From Candidatus Nanoarchaeia archaeon (lineage in GTDB: Archaea; Nanobdellota; Nanobdellia; Woesearchaeales; CG1-02-33-12), in assembly GCA_028711925.1 (NCBI GenBank), contig JAQTRH010000007.1, positions 1 through 18,037 of the forward strand: a DNA stretch of 18,037 nt. The letters are read 5' to 3'. The position numbers and the translations under genes are program-made. Below are positions 8,295 through 15,449 of the stretch, piece by piece. The notes under the pieces were generated by a model. That model saw only the letters and a program-made list of their open reading frames with translations, searched no databases and was not told the DNA's origin. Within the stretch, counting starts at the first letter, position 1; the number at the start of each line of letters is the position of its first letter.

Positions 8295-9126
8295 TTTTTA
8301 TTCCTTGCCTAAAACTCATCGTATTTAATTTTAAATCTTTTTCTAAATTTTTTGTGTCTGCATTTGTATCCTCATTTATTCCTTTGACTGCTTCCGGGCT
8401 TACAATAGGAAAAATTTTAAAGATTAGGAGGCATATTGAAACAGGCATATGAATCACGGGCTTGTTAATTTTAAACTCATTCTTGCATATCTTAATTATC
8501 TCATTAAAGCTTATGCTTTCGCCTCCAGCCACATCATAGCTTTTTCTGTCTGCTTTCTTGCTTTTAATACTTCTGAGTATTGCTTCTGTAACATCATCAA
8601 TATAAACAGGATTTAGTTTATAGTTTCCATTGCCTATTACTGGAATTATAAGAGGGAACTTCAGACTCCTGCCAATAAGAGATAAATTATTATTGCTGTA
8701 GATTACACTTGGCCTTAAAATAGTGTAGTTTAATCCAGAATTCCTCATCATTCTTTCTATTTCTAATTTTATTCTTCCGTAATCATCCAGACTTTTTCTT
8801 TTTGCCGCCATTGAACTCAAGAAGATTATTTTCTTAACTTTGTTTTCTTTGCATGCTTCTATTAGATTTTCTGCTGCAACTAAATCTTGTTTATTCCCTT
8901 GTTTATGAGATGTTGCAAGATGAATTGCAATATCCATTGATTCTGTGGCATCTGTCAGCGAGCTTCTATCAAGCAAGTCTCCTACCTTAAAAACAACATT
9001 GCTTTTTTCCAATTCATGGGTATTGCTTGTCTTCCTTACAAAACACACTACTTTGTGTTTCTCAGCAATTTTTGGCACAAGATTTTTCCCTATAAATCCA
9101 GTGGCTCCTGTAACTAAAATCTTCAT
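8281..9126 (-). CDS. NAD(P)-dependent epimerase/dehydratase-like SDR protein
   Basis: Short-chain dehydrogenase/reductase superfamily protein of 281 residues. GATGFIG at 7-13 is the dinucleotide-binding glycine motif, VGDLLD near 48-53 the adenine-side Asp region, LSSMAA near 103-108 the catalytic Ser strand, and Y116-G-R-I-K120 the YxxxK pair. ILRPSVIY near 136-143 is also typical. The residues needed for oxidoreductase or epimerase chemistry are therefore present. It is shorter than most UDP-sugar 4-epimerases (about 310-340) and resembles the compact, atypical NAD-dependent epimerase/dehydratase group, so epimerase, reductase and dehydratase remain open. The start is in a 4-base ATGA overlap with the upstream B12 radical SAM gene, and its stop overlaps the SPASM gene start. 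Context suggests it makes or remodels a nucleotide sugar, or reduces a product of the neighbouring radical enzymes. Confidence 0.9.
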   Translation of the reverse strand: MKILVTGATGFIGKNLVPKIAEKHKVVCFVRKTSNTHELEKSNVVFKVGDLLDRSSLTDATESMDIAIHLATSHKQGNKQDLVAAENLIEACKENKVKKIIFLSSMAAKRKSLDDYGRIKLEIERMMRNSGLNYTILRPSVIYSNNNLSLIGRSLKFPLIIPVIGNGNYKLNPVYIDDVTEAILRSIKSKKADRKSYDVAGGESISFNEIIKICKNEFKINKPVIHMPVSICLLIFKIFPIVSPEAVKGINEDTNADTKNLEKDLKLNTMSFRQGIKNVSL

Positions 9127-10529
9127 TTTTTTCTTAGTGTAAGATACTCTTTTAATTTAAAAGTAAACCTGTTGTTAAAGAAATTTTTTAAAAATCTCTC
9201 CCCCATATTATTCCTCAAATAAAACCTTTGCAGGTTAAACCAGAATTTTGTCTGCTGAACAGCGTTTATCCTGTAGAATTTTGAGAACAGCATTTTATCT
9301 GGAACTCTTGAGACATTCACATCATGCCCTAAGACGCCAAATCCTGCCCAGCCCTCTATTTTCTCAGGAACCTTGACTTTTTTCTCTTCAACGCAAATTT
9401 TAAAATAAGGGGTTCCAGGCATTGGCCTGTAAAGCTGGATGAGGTTTTCATCAGCAGGAATTTCTTTTATGAATCTTATTGTTTCATTCAGTTCCTGGGG
9501 AGTTTCTGTTGGATGCCCCATTATATAAGAATTAGTAAGGAAAATCTTTTTTCTTCTTGCATACTCTGCAATCTTCCTGGCTTTCTCAATGTCAATGTTC
9601 TTATTATTTAAAGCCTGTATCCTCCTGCTCCCAGACTCAACCCCTAACAAAATTCTTATACATCCTGCATCCACAATCATGTCAATCATTTTTTTGTTAA
9701 GAGTCTGATACCTTGCAGCAGTATACCACTTGATTCCCAGATTGCTCTCTTTGACTGCTTTGCAAAACTTTCTTGCATAATCTTCAGAAACAAGATGCAA
9801 GTCCTCCCCAACATCAAGTATATCTATCTCTTTTTTTACAATGCTCTGAACAAGTTTATACTCTTCTATTGCTCTTTTAGGGTTTGCAATTCTATAACAC
9901 CCAAGATATTTTTTAACATTCTCATTGCTGTTATGGCAAAACCCGCATTTAAATGCACATCCCCGGGTAGTGCTTATTGGTATCTCATTATGTTTCCTAT
10001 ATGGAAAGTATTTTTCAGGATTTTCTATAATATCCCAGGCAGGCAGTGGCAGCTTATCCAAGTCAACAGACTTTTTCATAGGAGGCATTATTTTTATTTT
10101 TCCATTATCCTTTATTCCTGCCCCGCTCAAATCGCTTTTCTGTCCTTCATAATATTTAATAAGGTTCTGGAAAGTATACTCTCCCTCCCCAATAATCACT
10201 GAATCAACATACTGGCTTTTGAGTGTCTGTTCAGGCAAAATAGTTGGGTGTGGCCCTCCCCATACAACAATCTTCCCAAGCTTTTTTGCAATTTTGCTCA
10301 CTTCTATTGCTCTTAGTATTGGCGGCCCTGTTAAAACCCGTATTCCAACAAGCAAAGGGTCTGCTTTTTCAATGTCCCTTTTTATTTCGTTTTCATCTAA
10401 TTCTCTCCCAGAATAATCTTTTATTATAACCTCATATCTGTCTCTTAATACGGCTGCAAGGTGCATTAGCCCGACAGGAGGATAAACCACTTGTCTTGAG
10501 CCAGGTTCTATTAACAGGAGCCTTTTCAT
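9123..10529 (-). CDS. B12-binding-domain radical SAM protein, complete
   Basis: Third cobalamin-domain-type radical SAM protein, 468 residues and first gene of its block. The N-terminal Rossmann domain spans about 1-120: YPPVGLMHLAAVLRD near 16-30, WGGPHPTILPEQT near 90-102, IGEGEY near 113-118. The cluster motif is C191, C195, C198 in TRGCAFKCGFC. The barrel continues with DVGEDLHL, LLGVESGSRRIQAL and IMGHPTETPQEL. As in its relatives here, no DxHxxG motif is visible (KDYSGREL at that position). It differs from the other two around the cluster (CHNSNEN rather than CFNNF or CSTSRF), so it is a distant paralogue, not a recent duplicate. The C-terminus is rich in basic and aromatic residues. 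The ATG at 10529 is about 24 bases from a consensus TATA box, consistent with a leaderless mRNA. Substrate unknown. Confidence 0.93.
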   Translation of the reverse strand: MKRLLLIEPGSRQVVYPPVGLMHLAAVLRDRYEVIIKDYSGRELDENEIKRDIEKADPLLVGIRVLTGPPILRAIEVSKIAKKLGKIVVWGGPHPTILPEQTLKSQYVDSVIIGEGEYTFQNLIKYYEGQKSDLSGAGIKDNGKIKIMPPMKKSVDLDKLPLPAWDIIENPEKYFPYRKHNEIPISTTRGCAFKCGFCHNSNENVKKYLGCYRIANPKRAIEEYKLVQSIVKKEIDILDVGEDLHLVSEDYARKFCKAVKESNLGIKWYTAARYQTLNKKMIDMIVDAGCIRILLGVESGSRRIQALNNKNIDIEKARKIAEYARRKKIFLTNSYIMGHPTETPQELNETIRFIKEIPADENLIQLYRPMPGTPYFKICVEEKKVKVPEKIEGWAGFGVLGHDVNVSRVPDKMLFSKFYRINAVQQTKFWFNLQRFYLRNNMGERFLKNFFNNRFTFKLKEYLTLRKK

Positions 10530-10548
10530 GATACTCTCATAAAAACGA

Positions 10549-10556
10549 TATTTAAA
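10549..10556 (-). promoter_or_regulatory. TATA box for the 10529-to-6250 block
   Basis: Read on the minus strand this is TTTAAATA, the classic archaeal TATA consensus, preceded by a purine-rich AGAAAGGAA that could serve as the BRE. Its centre is about 24 bases from the A of the ATG at 10529, so transcription would start at or next to the start codon. Seen in sequence; function inferred. Confidence 0.65.
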
Positions 10557-10578
10557 TTCCTTTCTAGGCGTAAATAAA

Positions 10579-10588
10579 ACTTATAAAC
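10579..10588 (+). promoter_or_regulatory. TATA box for the GT2 gene at 10610
   Basis: The motif ACTTATAAAC with an A-rich BRE-like TAAATAAA just upstream is centred about 26 bases before ATG-10610, again placing the transcription start at the start codon. Together with the TTTAAATA box on the other strand it makes the 80-base gap a compact divergent promoter. Confidence 0.62.
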
Positions 10589-10609
10589 CACCAATCTTTC
10601 TTTTAATTT

Positions 10610-11611
10610 ATGAAGGAGCCTTTTATTGAGATACACCTTGTCTTTAAGACAATAGACAAATTTGTTCTTGAATCTGTAGCTCATTGCCTCAAGCTTCAAT
10701 ATAAAAACTTTAGCATTCTTCTTCTTCCAGACAGCAAGATAGACTTTCCTGTAAAAGATAAAAGAATAAGGGTTATTCCCACAGGAAAGTTCTCTATTCC
10801 AGTAAAGAGAAACATTGGAATTAAAAATGCTCTGAAAAAAGCAGAATTAATAGCATTTGTTGATTCAGATGCCTTCCCAAGAAAAGACTGGCTTTCAAAT
10901 TCTCTAAAATATTTCAAAGATGAAAAGGTTATGGCTGTTGGCGGTCCAAATCTAACTCCTCCAAATGAAGAGTTCAGAAGAAGAATCGTAGGAAATGTTA
11001 TTGAGCAGGATATTGCATTTGGAGCTGGCGCATTAAGGCACAAAATTGCAAAAACCCAGCCAATAAAAGAGTTGCCTACCTGCAACCTTATTGTCAAAAG
11101 GAGTTTTTTAGAAAACCACTTATTTGATGAAACTCTCAGCACAGGAGAAGATATTCAGCTATGTTCTTTGATACTTCAGAATGGATTTGTTGTAATGTAT
11201 GCCCGAGACGTGGTTGTTTTTCATCACAGAAGAAAGATTTTTCTCCAGTTCATAAAGCAATTCTATTATTATGGGTATTACAAAGGAGTTCTTTTCTTTA
11301 GAAAGCAGCTTTTTTCCTGGTATTCAGTTGCCCCCTCTATTTTTTTATTATATCTGCTGCTGGGAATTATCTTCTCTCTGTTCAACAAGACTATTGAAGT
11401 GCTTTTCCTTCTCTCTGTTTTATTTTATTTTTTGATTTTATTCACAAGCACTATCTCAACAACAAAAAACGCTGTTCAGGTTATCCTCACTGTTTTTTCA
11501 ATATTCCTGGGGCACATAAGCTATGCAGTCGGATTTCTGTATTATTTTATCAAAAGATTAGTACTTGGTGCAGAAAAAGAAAAGGCAAGGGTTATTTCTG
11601 CAAATGAGTAG
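10610..11611 (+). CDS. GT2-family glycosyltransferase with C-terminal transmembrane region
   Basis: GT-A glycosyltransferase of 333 residues in a single-gene unit. The first strand is divergent (IEIHLVFKTIDKFVLESVAH), but AFVDSDAFPRKDW with D85-S-D87 is the standard DxD, VGGPNLTPP near 110-118 and PTCNLIVKRS near 156-165 are standard acceptor-side segments, and GEDIQL (E180-D181) is the catalytic-base motif. HHRR at 205-208 and a Tyr-rich FYYYGYYKG near 218-226 precede about three hydrophobic helices (roughly 240-258, 262-280, 290-315). This layout matches membrane-bound GT2 enzymes of archaeal and bacterial exopolysaccharide loci. It has its own TATA box and is probably leaderless. Its TAG abuts, with no spacer, the stop of the convergent GT2 gene. 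Sugar specificity cannot be read. Confidence 0.92.
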   Translation: MKEPFIEIHLVFKTIDKFVLESVAHCLKLQYKNFSILLLPDSKIDFPVKDKRIRVIPTGKFSIPVKRNIGIKNALKKAELIAFVDSDAFPRKDWLSNSLKYFKDEKVMAVGGPNLTPPNEEFRRRIVGNVIEQDIAFGAGALRHKIAKTQPIKELPTCNLIVKRSFLENHLFDETLSTGEDIQLCSLILQNGFVVMYARDVVVFHHRRKIFLQFIKQFYYYGYYKGVLFFRKQLFSWYSVAPSIFLLYLLLGIIFSLFNKTIEVLFLLSVLFYFLILFTSTISTTKNAVQVILTVFSIFLGHISYAVGFLYYFIKRLVLGAEKEKARVISANE

Positions 11612-12301
11612 TTAATCTTTAAATCTGTATTTAATCAATGTCCAGACTGCCTCTATTCCATCTCTCCATTTTATCTTCTTCCCTTGTTTTTTATCCCTTG
11701 GATGGTAGGATATTGGAATTTCTTTTATTTTGTATCCTAATTTTGAGACTTTGGCAGTTATTTCTGGGCAGAACTCAAATCTTTTGCATTTAAGATTTAT
11801 TTTTTTGAATATCTCTGACTTAAAAACTTTATAGCATGTTGGCTCATCTGTTATCTTTGTGTTATATAGCAAATTTGCTATAACTGTGACTGCCTTCCCT
11901 CCCAGGAAAAAGCTAAGAGTGGAATATTCATTTTTTACAAGATTCCTGGAACCATAAACTACTGCACTTTCCCCCCTGATAATTGGCTCTATCAATTTTC
12001 CATATTCCTGAGGGTCATACTCTAAATCAGCATCTTGGATTATCACAATATCCCCAGTTATATTCTTTAGAGCAGTTCTTATGGCATAGCCCTTGCCCAT
12101 ATTCTTATGGTGGTATAAAATCTTTATTCCCTTCTCTTTGATTTTCTTAAGAATTTCTCTTGTGCCATCTGTTGAAAAGTCATCTACAATAACTATCTCT
12201 TTCTCTGTATTCCCCAGTCTTGCTTTTTTTATCTCCCCGATTATCTCCAGGATGGTTTCTCTTTCATTATACACAGGCATTATAACCGATAGTTTAGTCA
12301 T
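11612..12301 (-). CDS. DPM1-like polyprenyl-phosphate hexose synthase (GT2)
   Basis: Small soluble GT2 enzyme (229 residues) of the dolichyl-phosphate mannose/glucose synthase group, predicted to move a hexose from a GDP- or UDP-sugar to polyprenyl phosphate on the cytoplasmic face. SVIMPVYNERETI near 5-17 is the first strand, IVDDFSTDGT near 38-47 the second, MGKGYAIRTAL near 68-78 the family helix, and D90-A-D92 the metal site. YGSRN, TDEPTCYKVF near 151-160 and FEFCPEITAK near 175-184 follow in DPM1 order. It has no membrane helices, like the single-domain DPM1 of many archaea. Its ATG overlaps the upstream GT-C gene by 8 bases, which suggests that this enzyme makes the lipid-linked sugar the GT-C protein uses. 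Mannose versus glucose is undecided. Confidence 0.92.
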   Translation of the reverse strand: MTKLSVIMPVYNERETILEIIGEIKKARLGNTEKEIVIVDDFSTDGTREILKKIKEKGIKILYHHKNMGKGYAIRTALKNITGDIVIIQDADLEYDPQEYGKLIEPIIRGESAVVYGSRNLVKNEYSTLSFFLGGKAVTVIANLLYNTKITDEPTCYKVFKSEIFKKINLKCKRFEFCPEITAKVSKLGYKIKEIPISYHPRDKKQGKKIKWRDGIEAVWTLIKYRFKD

Positions 12302-14138
12302 TTTCTAAGATAATTAAAATTATTATGAGAGGAAGCGAAAGAATTGCAATTGCCACAGCAAGATAAAGGATAAGCCTTGCCAGTGAATTAAGAATCTCGT
12401 CAAATGAATTGTAGGTGCTATAATCATCAAAAATTGGCTGAATAGTCTTATCATATCCAATAGGGTAGAGAAACCACGAGTGAGTTGATTTAGCTATCTC
12501 AAATACTGCAGGTTTAAGCAGAAGATTTGCCCTATAGACTTTCAAGTAAGTTTCTTCGCCTTTTTTCATGAATGGCAGGTAAAATCCAGGAGTTAGCTGG
12601 CTGATTGGGATTTCAGTTGAACTGTTTTTAAAGAAGTCAACCAAATTTTCCATGCTTTGATTAAACTCTGGCTGGTTCTTTACAGTCCCCCATCCGCAGT
12701 CATCTATTCCACACTCAATAAAAAAGACTTCTGTGGGCACAGCATTTCCAGGCAGTTTATCATGCTCCTGAGTTACCTGATAAAAATCATTTCCTTCAAT
12801 ATAGCTCCTGTCATTAAACATCCAGACAATTTCTCCTCTGTAAATTCTTGAGTCAGTTATAACAAGCGCACTTGGCAGGATATTTTGCTGTTTGAATGAA
12901 ATCATCTTTTGTATTGCGCTTGTAGAATAAAAATGCCCGCTAGTGTCAGTACTGCTTCCCAAATATATGAGGTTAAATATGAGTATTGCAATTAATATAT
13001 ATCTCAGCCTTATCCTGCTTTTTTCCTGGATAGTTGAAATTAAGGCAGCAGCAGGCAGGCTTAACAGCAGTATTCCAAATAAATAGTGTTTAGGCAATAA
13101 ACTTACAGAACCCAGCATAAACCATGGCACTAAAAGTAATAATACGAAAAATGCAAAATACTTCTTGTTTTTCCTATAAAAGAGCCATAATCCCAAAATT
13201 CCAAGCATGAAAATAACAGGGCATCCATAAAACATATACCCTAAAGAAACCAGCGAAGTTGGAGTTTTTGTGTAGTAATTTCTAGAACCCCCGAGGAAAA
13301 ATCCCCGATAATCTGCCTTTTCATTCCATCCAGCAGCCCATGAGTAATACTGGGCTGCCTTTTCACTCCCCAATCCAACAAGCCTGTTAAATTGGAAATC
13401 TAAAAATCCCTTGTCTTTATACAAAAGATAATTGCTTGCTAAAATAGGAAGTACAGACACTGCAAACACAATTCCTAAAATAATTACCTGCCAGATTATT
13501 TTCCCAGCTTTCTCTTTATTTTTATATTTATTTGCAATAAATATCAGGAAAAAAGCAGGCAAGAACAGCATGGCATAGTGTTTTGTCAGCAAGCTAACAC
13601 CTAAAAATACAAACGATATTACTAAAAGATAAAATTTATTTTTCTCCAGTCCTTTTATAAACAAAAGCACTGCTGTCAGAATAAAAAACATTACTGTTGC
13701 ATCCATCTCTGCAAGATTGTTTTTTATCAAATAAGGAGACACTGCAACTAAAAATCCCGCAATCAATGCAATTTGTTTGCTCCTGAAGATTTCTTTTGCT
13801 ATCAGGAAGATAAGGATTATACTAAATGCCCCAAACAAGACTGATGCAAGTCTTGAAGCCAACTGAGTTGTCCCCAAAATTTTGTAGGCCATATCTGTTA
13901 AAAAATACCACATTGGCGGCTGGTCCCAAGTTTGCAGTTTCCCGCTTGAAATAAATCCTACTGCGTGGGGTGCAAAGTGCATGTCATCTGCAAAAACCCC
14001 AAGATTTACAGCAGCAATTATTCTCAGTATAAGTCCCAAAATGAAAATGCCCAGAAGATAAAGTTTTGTCCTGTCCTTTGAAAAAAATACATTAAGAGCC
14101 CCATCTAAAATCCTGTCATAAATTTTCTTTTCTGCCAT
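12294..14138 (-). CDS. Multi-pass GT-C glycosyltransferase (PMT_2/ArnT-like)
   Basis: Polytopic transferase of 614 residues that should use a polyprenyl-phosphate sugar at the outer membrane face. The first helix is about 25-45. The first external loop carries the acidic pair D51-D52 (FADDMHF), followed by WDQPPMWYFL at 71-80, a hallmark of the ArnT/PMT_2 group. EMDATVMFF near 144-152 is the second conserved loop and LPKHYLFGILLLSLPAA near 348-364 a late conserved helix. About ten or more helices end near 395. A soluble extracytoplasmic domain of roughly 180 residues follows, with a cysteine pair C476/C481 (CGIDDC) that could form a disulfide. A final helix lies at about 588-610. It sits one base after the methyltransferase stop and overlaps the DPM1-like gene by 8 bases. 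Acceptor unknown. Confidence 0.93.
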   Translation of the reverse strand: MAEKKIYDRILDGALNVFFSKDRTKLYLLGIFILGLILRIIAAVNLGVFADDMHFAPHAVGFISSGKLQTWDQPPMWYFLTDMAYKILGTTQLASRLASVLFGAFSIILIFLIAKEIFRSKQIALIAGFLVAVSPYLIKNNLAEMDATVMFFILTAVLLFIKGLEKNKFYLLVISFVFLGVSLLTKHYAMLFLPAFFLIFIANKYKNKEKAGKIIWQVIILGIVFAVSVLPILASNYLLYKDKGFLDFQFNRLVGLGSEKAAQYYSWAAGWNEKADYRGFFLGGSRNYYTKTPTSLVSLGYMFYGCPVIFMLGILGLWLFYRKNKKYFAFFVLLLLVPWFMLGSVSLLPKHYLFGILLLSLPAAALISTIQEKSRIRLRYILIAILIFNLIYLGSSTDTSGHFYSTSAIQKMISFKQQNILPSALVITDSRIYRGEIVWMFNDRSYIEGNDFYQVTQEHDKLPGNAVPTEVFFIECGIDDCGWGTVKNQPEFNQSMENLVDFFKNSSTEIPISQLTPGFYLPFMKKGEETYLKVYRANLLLKPAVFEIAKSTHSWFLYPIGYDKTIQPIFDDYSTYNSFDEILNSLARLILYLAVAIAILSLPLIIILIILEND

Positions 14139-14139
14139 T

Positions 14140-14691
14140 TTATTTTTTTGCAGTTGCCAAAACGTTTAGTCCAAACTCAAATAATTCGCACCTTATACTG
14201 CCAAATCCTGCTTTTTTCAGCATCTCTTCTATTGCTTTTTCGTCATAATATCCCTTGTGGTCTTTAATCTCCTCTTCACCCCACCCGACAAGCCTTAGTT
14301 TAACAAGCCATTCTAGGATATTTTTCCCCCTAGGATGTGGTGTTGTGATTATAATCAGCCCTCCCTTTTTAAGTATTCTTCTGCAATCTTTAAGCATTTT
14401 TTCAGGGTTTTCAAGGTGTTCTAGTATTGCAATCATCGTCAAGTAATCTGCGCTGTTTTCCTTTCCAGGAATTTTCTCTTTTATATACGCTTTTTTAAAA
14501 GTGATTTTTTTGGTGCTGTTTTTATTAACAAGCTTGTCTATGCCATATCCTTTTTCTATCTTCTTTTCTATCTTCTTTAGGAATTCTCCGTGGTAGCATC
14601 CAATGTCATAAACTACTCCTCCTTTTACCAGCTTCTCGGCTTTTTTCAGCCTCCATTTTTTAAGGATATTATCAACTAATGTTGCTTTCAT
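14140..14691 (-). CDS. Class I SAM-dependent methyltransferase
   Basis: Small methyltransferase (183 residues) of the Methyltransf_11/UbiE-like group. VVYDIGCYHGEF near 26-37 is motif I, the SAM-binding glycine loop, and GYGIDK near 48-53 the acidic post-I strand. ADYLTMIAILEHLENPEKML corresponds to motif II and the adjacent helix. ILKKGGLIIITTPHPRG is motif III. The C-terminal GLNVLATAKK ends the fold. It overlaps the upstream GT2 gene by 4 bases (ATGA) and is one base from the GT-C gene, so it belongs to the glycan operon. Methyltransferases of this type in such loci commonly O-methylate sugars, but the substrate here is an inference. An internal 12-base perfect tandem repeat encodes the Lys/Glu-rich IEKKIEKK segment before the post-I strand. 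Confidence 0.9.
   Translation of the reverse strand: MKATLVDNILKKWRLKKAEKLVKGGVVYDIGCYHGEFLKKIEKKIEKGYGIDKLVNKNSTKKITFKKAYIKEKIPGKENSADYLTMIAILEHLENPEKMLKDCRRILKKGGLIIITTPHPRGKNILEWLVKLRLVGWGEEEIKDHKGYYDEKAIEEMLKKAGFGSIRCELFEFGLNVLATAKK
14554..14577. repeat. 12-base perfect tandem repeat, two copies, inside the methyltransferase gene
   Basis: TTCTATCTTCTT occurs twice in direct succession. On the coding (minus) strand it encodes a repeated four-residue IEKK/KKIE unit. The period is a multiple of three, so copy-number change would keep the frame. Probably incidental low-complexity coding sequence. Confidence 0.6.
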
Positions 14692-15449
14692 AGGTTATGA
14701 ATTTTTATTTTTTCAGGAAGTTTATTGTAGGCTCTGACTATAAAATTAAAAGGCGAGTGAATCAGCCTCAATCTTAAGATAGCCGAGAACATCTGGAAGG
14801 GAATTTTTAATAAACTTAGATGCGACTTGCCTGGCTCTTCCCAAGTAGTTGGAATCTCTTTTATCTTGTACCCTTTTCTTTTTAGCCTGTAAAGCAAGTC
14901 CACATCAAAAGCCCATTTTGTTGTCCCAATACTTTCTACAACTTCTTTCAGTGCTTCTGCCTTGAATAATTTTGCACCGCATTGCGTATCAGAGAATTTT
15001 AATCCAAGCAAGCTTCTAACCAAAAAATTAAAACTTCTGCTTGTTATTCTTCTCAGGATGCTCTGCTTTGTCTTAACTATGCTTTTTTTCATCCATCTGC
15101 TTGCAATTATTCCGTCAGATTCTCCAATATCTTTCACAAGATCAAAGAAAGCTACTGGAGGAGTGGCAAGGTCAGCATCAACAAATCCAATTAAATTAGA
15201 TTTTCTTTTAATAGCGTTTTTGAACCCTTCAACAATAGCAAAACCTTTACCAGCTTGTTTGAATTCAATATGCCTTATTATCTTGTATTTTTTTTCAGAT
15301 TTTTTGACAACATCAAGAGTTTTGTCTTTGCACCCATTTAAAACAATAAGTATCTCAAAATTTTTCTTTTTGAAGAATTCCCCATATATCTCCAGGGTCT
15401 TTCTTATCCTTTTTTCTTCATTATGCGCAGGAATTACTATTGTGTTCAT
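14688..15449 (-). CDS. Alg5-like dolichyl-phosphate beta-glucosyltransferase family GT2
   Basis: GT2 enzyme (253 residues) closest in motif order to dolichyl-phosphate glucose synthase (Alg5/DPG synthase). IVIPAHNEEKRI near 4-15 is the first strand, VLNGCKDKT near 36-44 the second, AGKGFAIVEGFKNA near 66-79 the family helix, and D91-A-D93 in GFVDADLATPP the metal site. ASRWM near 116-120 follows. SDTQCGAKLFKAEAL near 153-167 and the acidic FDVDLLYRL near 181-189 are diagnostic of the DPM1/DPG group. IKEIPTTWEEPGKS closes the core. The N-terminal membrane helix of eukaryotic Alg5 is absent. Its start overlaps the flippase gene's stop by 4 bases. Predicted role: making a polyprenyl-phosphate hexose donor, possibly for the GT-C enzyme in the same operon. 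Which sugar is not certain. Confidence 0.91.
   Translation of the reverse strand: MNTIVIPAHNEEKRIRKTLEIYGEFFKKKNFEILIVLNGCKDKTLDVVKKSEKKYKIIRHIEFKQAGKGFAIVEGFKNAIKRKSNLIGFVDADLATPPVAFFDLVKDIGESDGIIASRWMKKSIVKTKQSILRRITSRSFNFLVRSLLGLKFSDTQCGAKLFKAEALKEVVESIGTTKWAFDVDLLYRLKRKGYKIKEIPTTWEEPGKSHLSLLKIPFQMFSAILRLRLIHSPFNFIVRAYNKLPEKIKIHNL

Noticed and set aside
9795..10202. Plus-strand open frame of 135 codons inside the radical SAM gene
   Set aside because: Antisense to the CxxxCxxC region of a clear radical SAM gene; no family motifs of its own.
6250..10529. RiPP cluster built around the SPASM protein
   Set aside because: No short peptide gene, protease or peptide transporter; all neighbouring genes overlap, leaving no room for a precursor.
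10696..11142. Minus-strand open frame of 148 codons inside the single GT2 gene
   Set aside because: Antisense to the DxD and ED motifs of a convincing GT2 gene; no promoter or family pattern.
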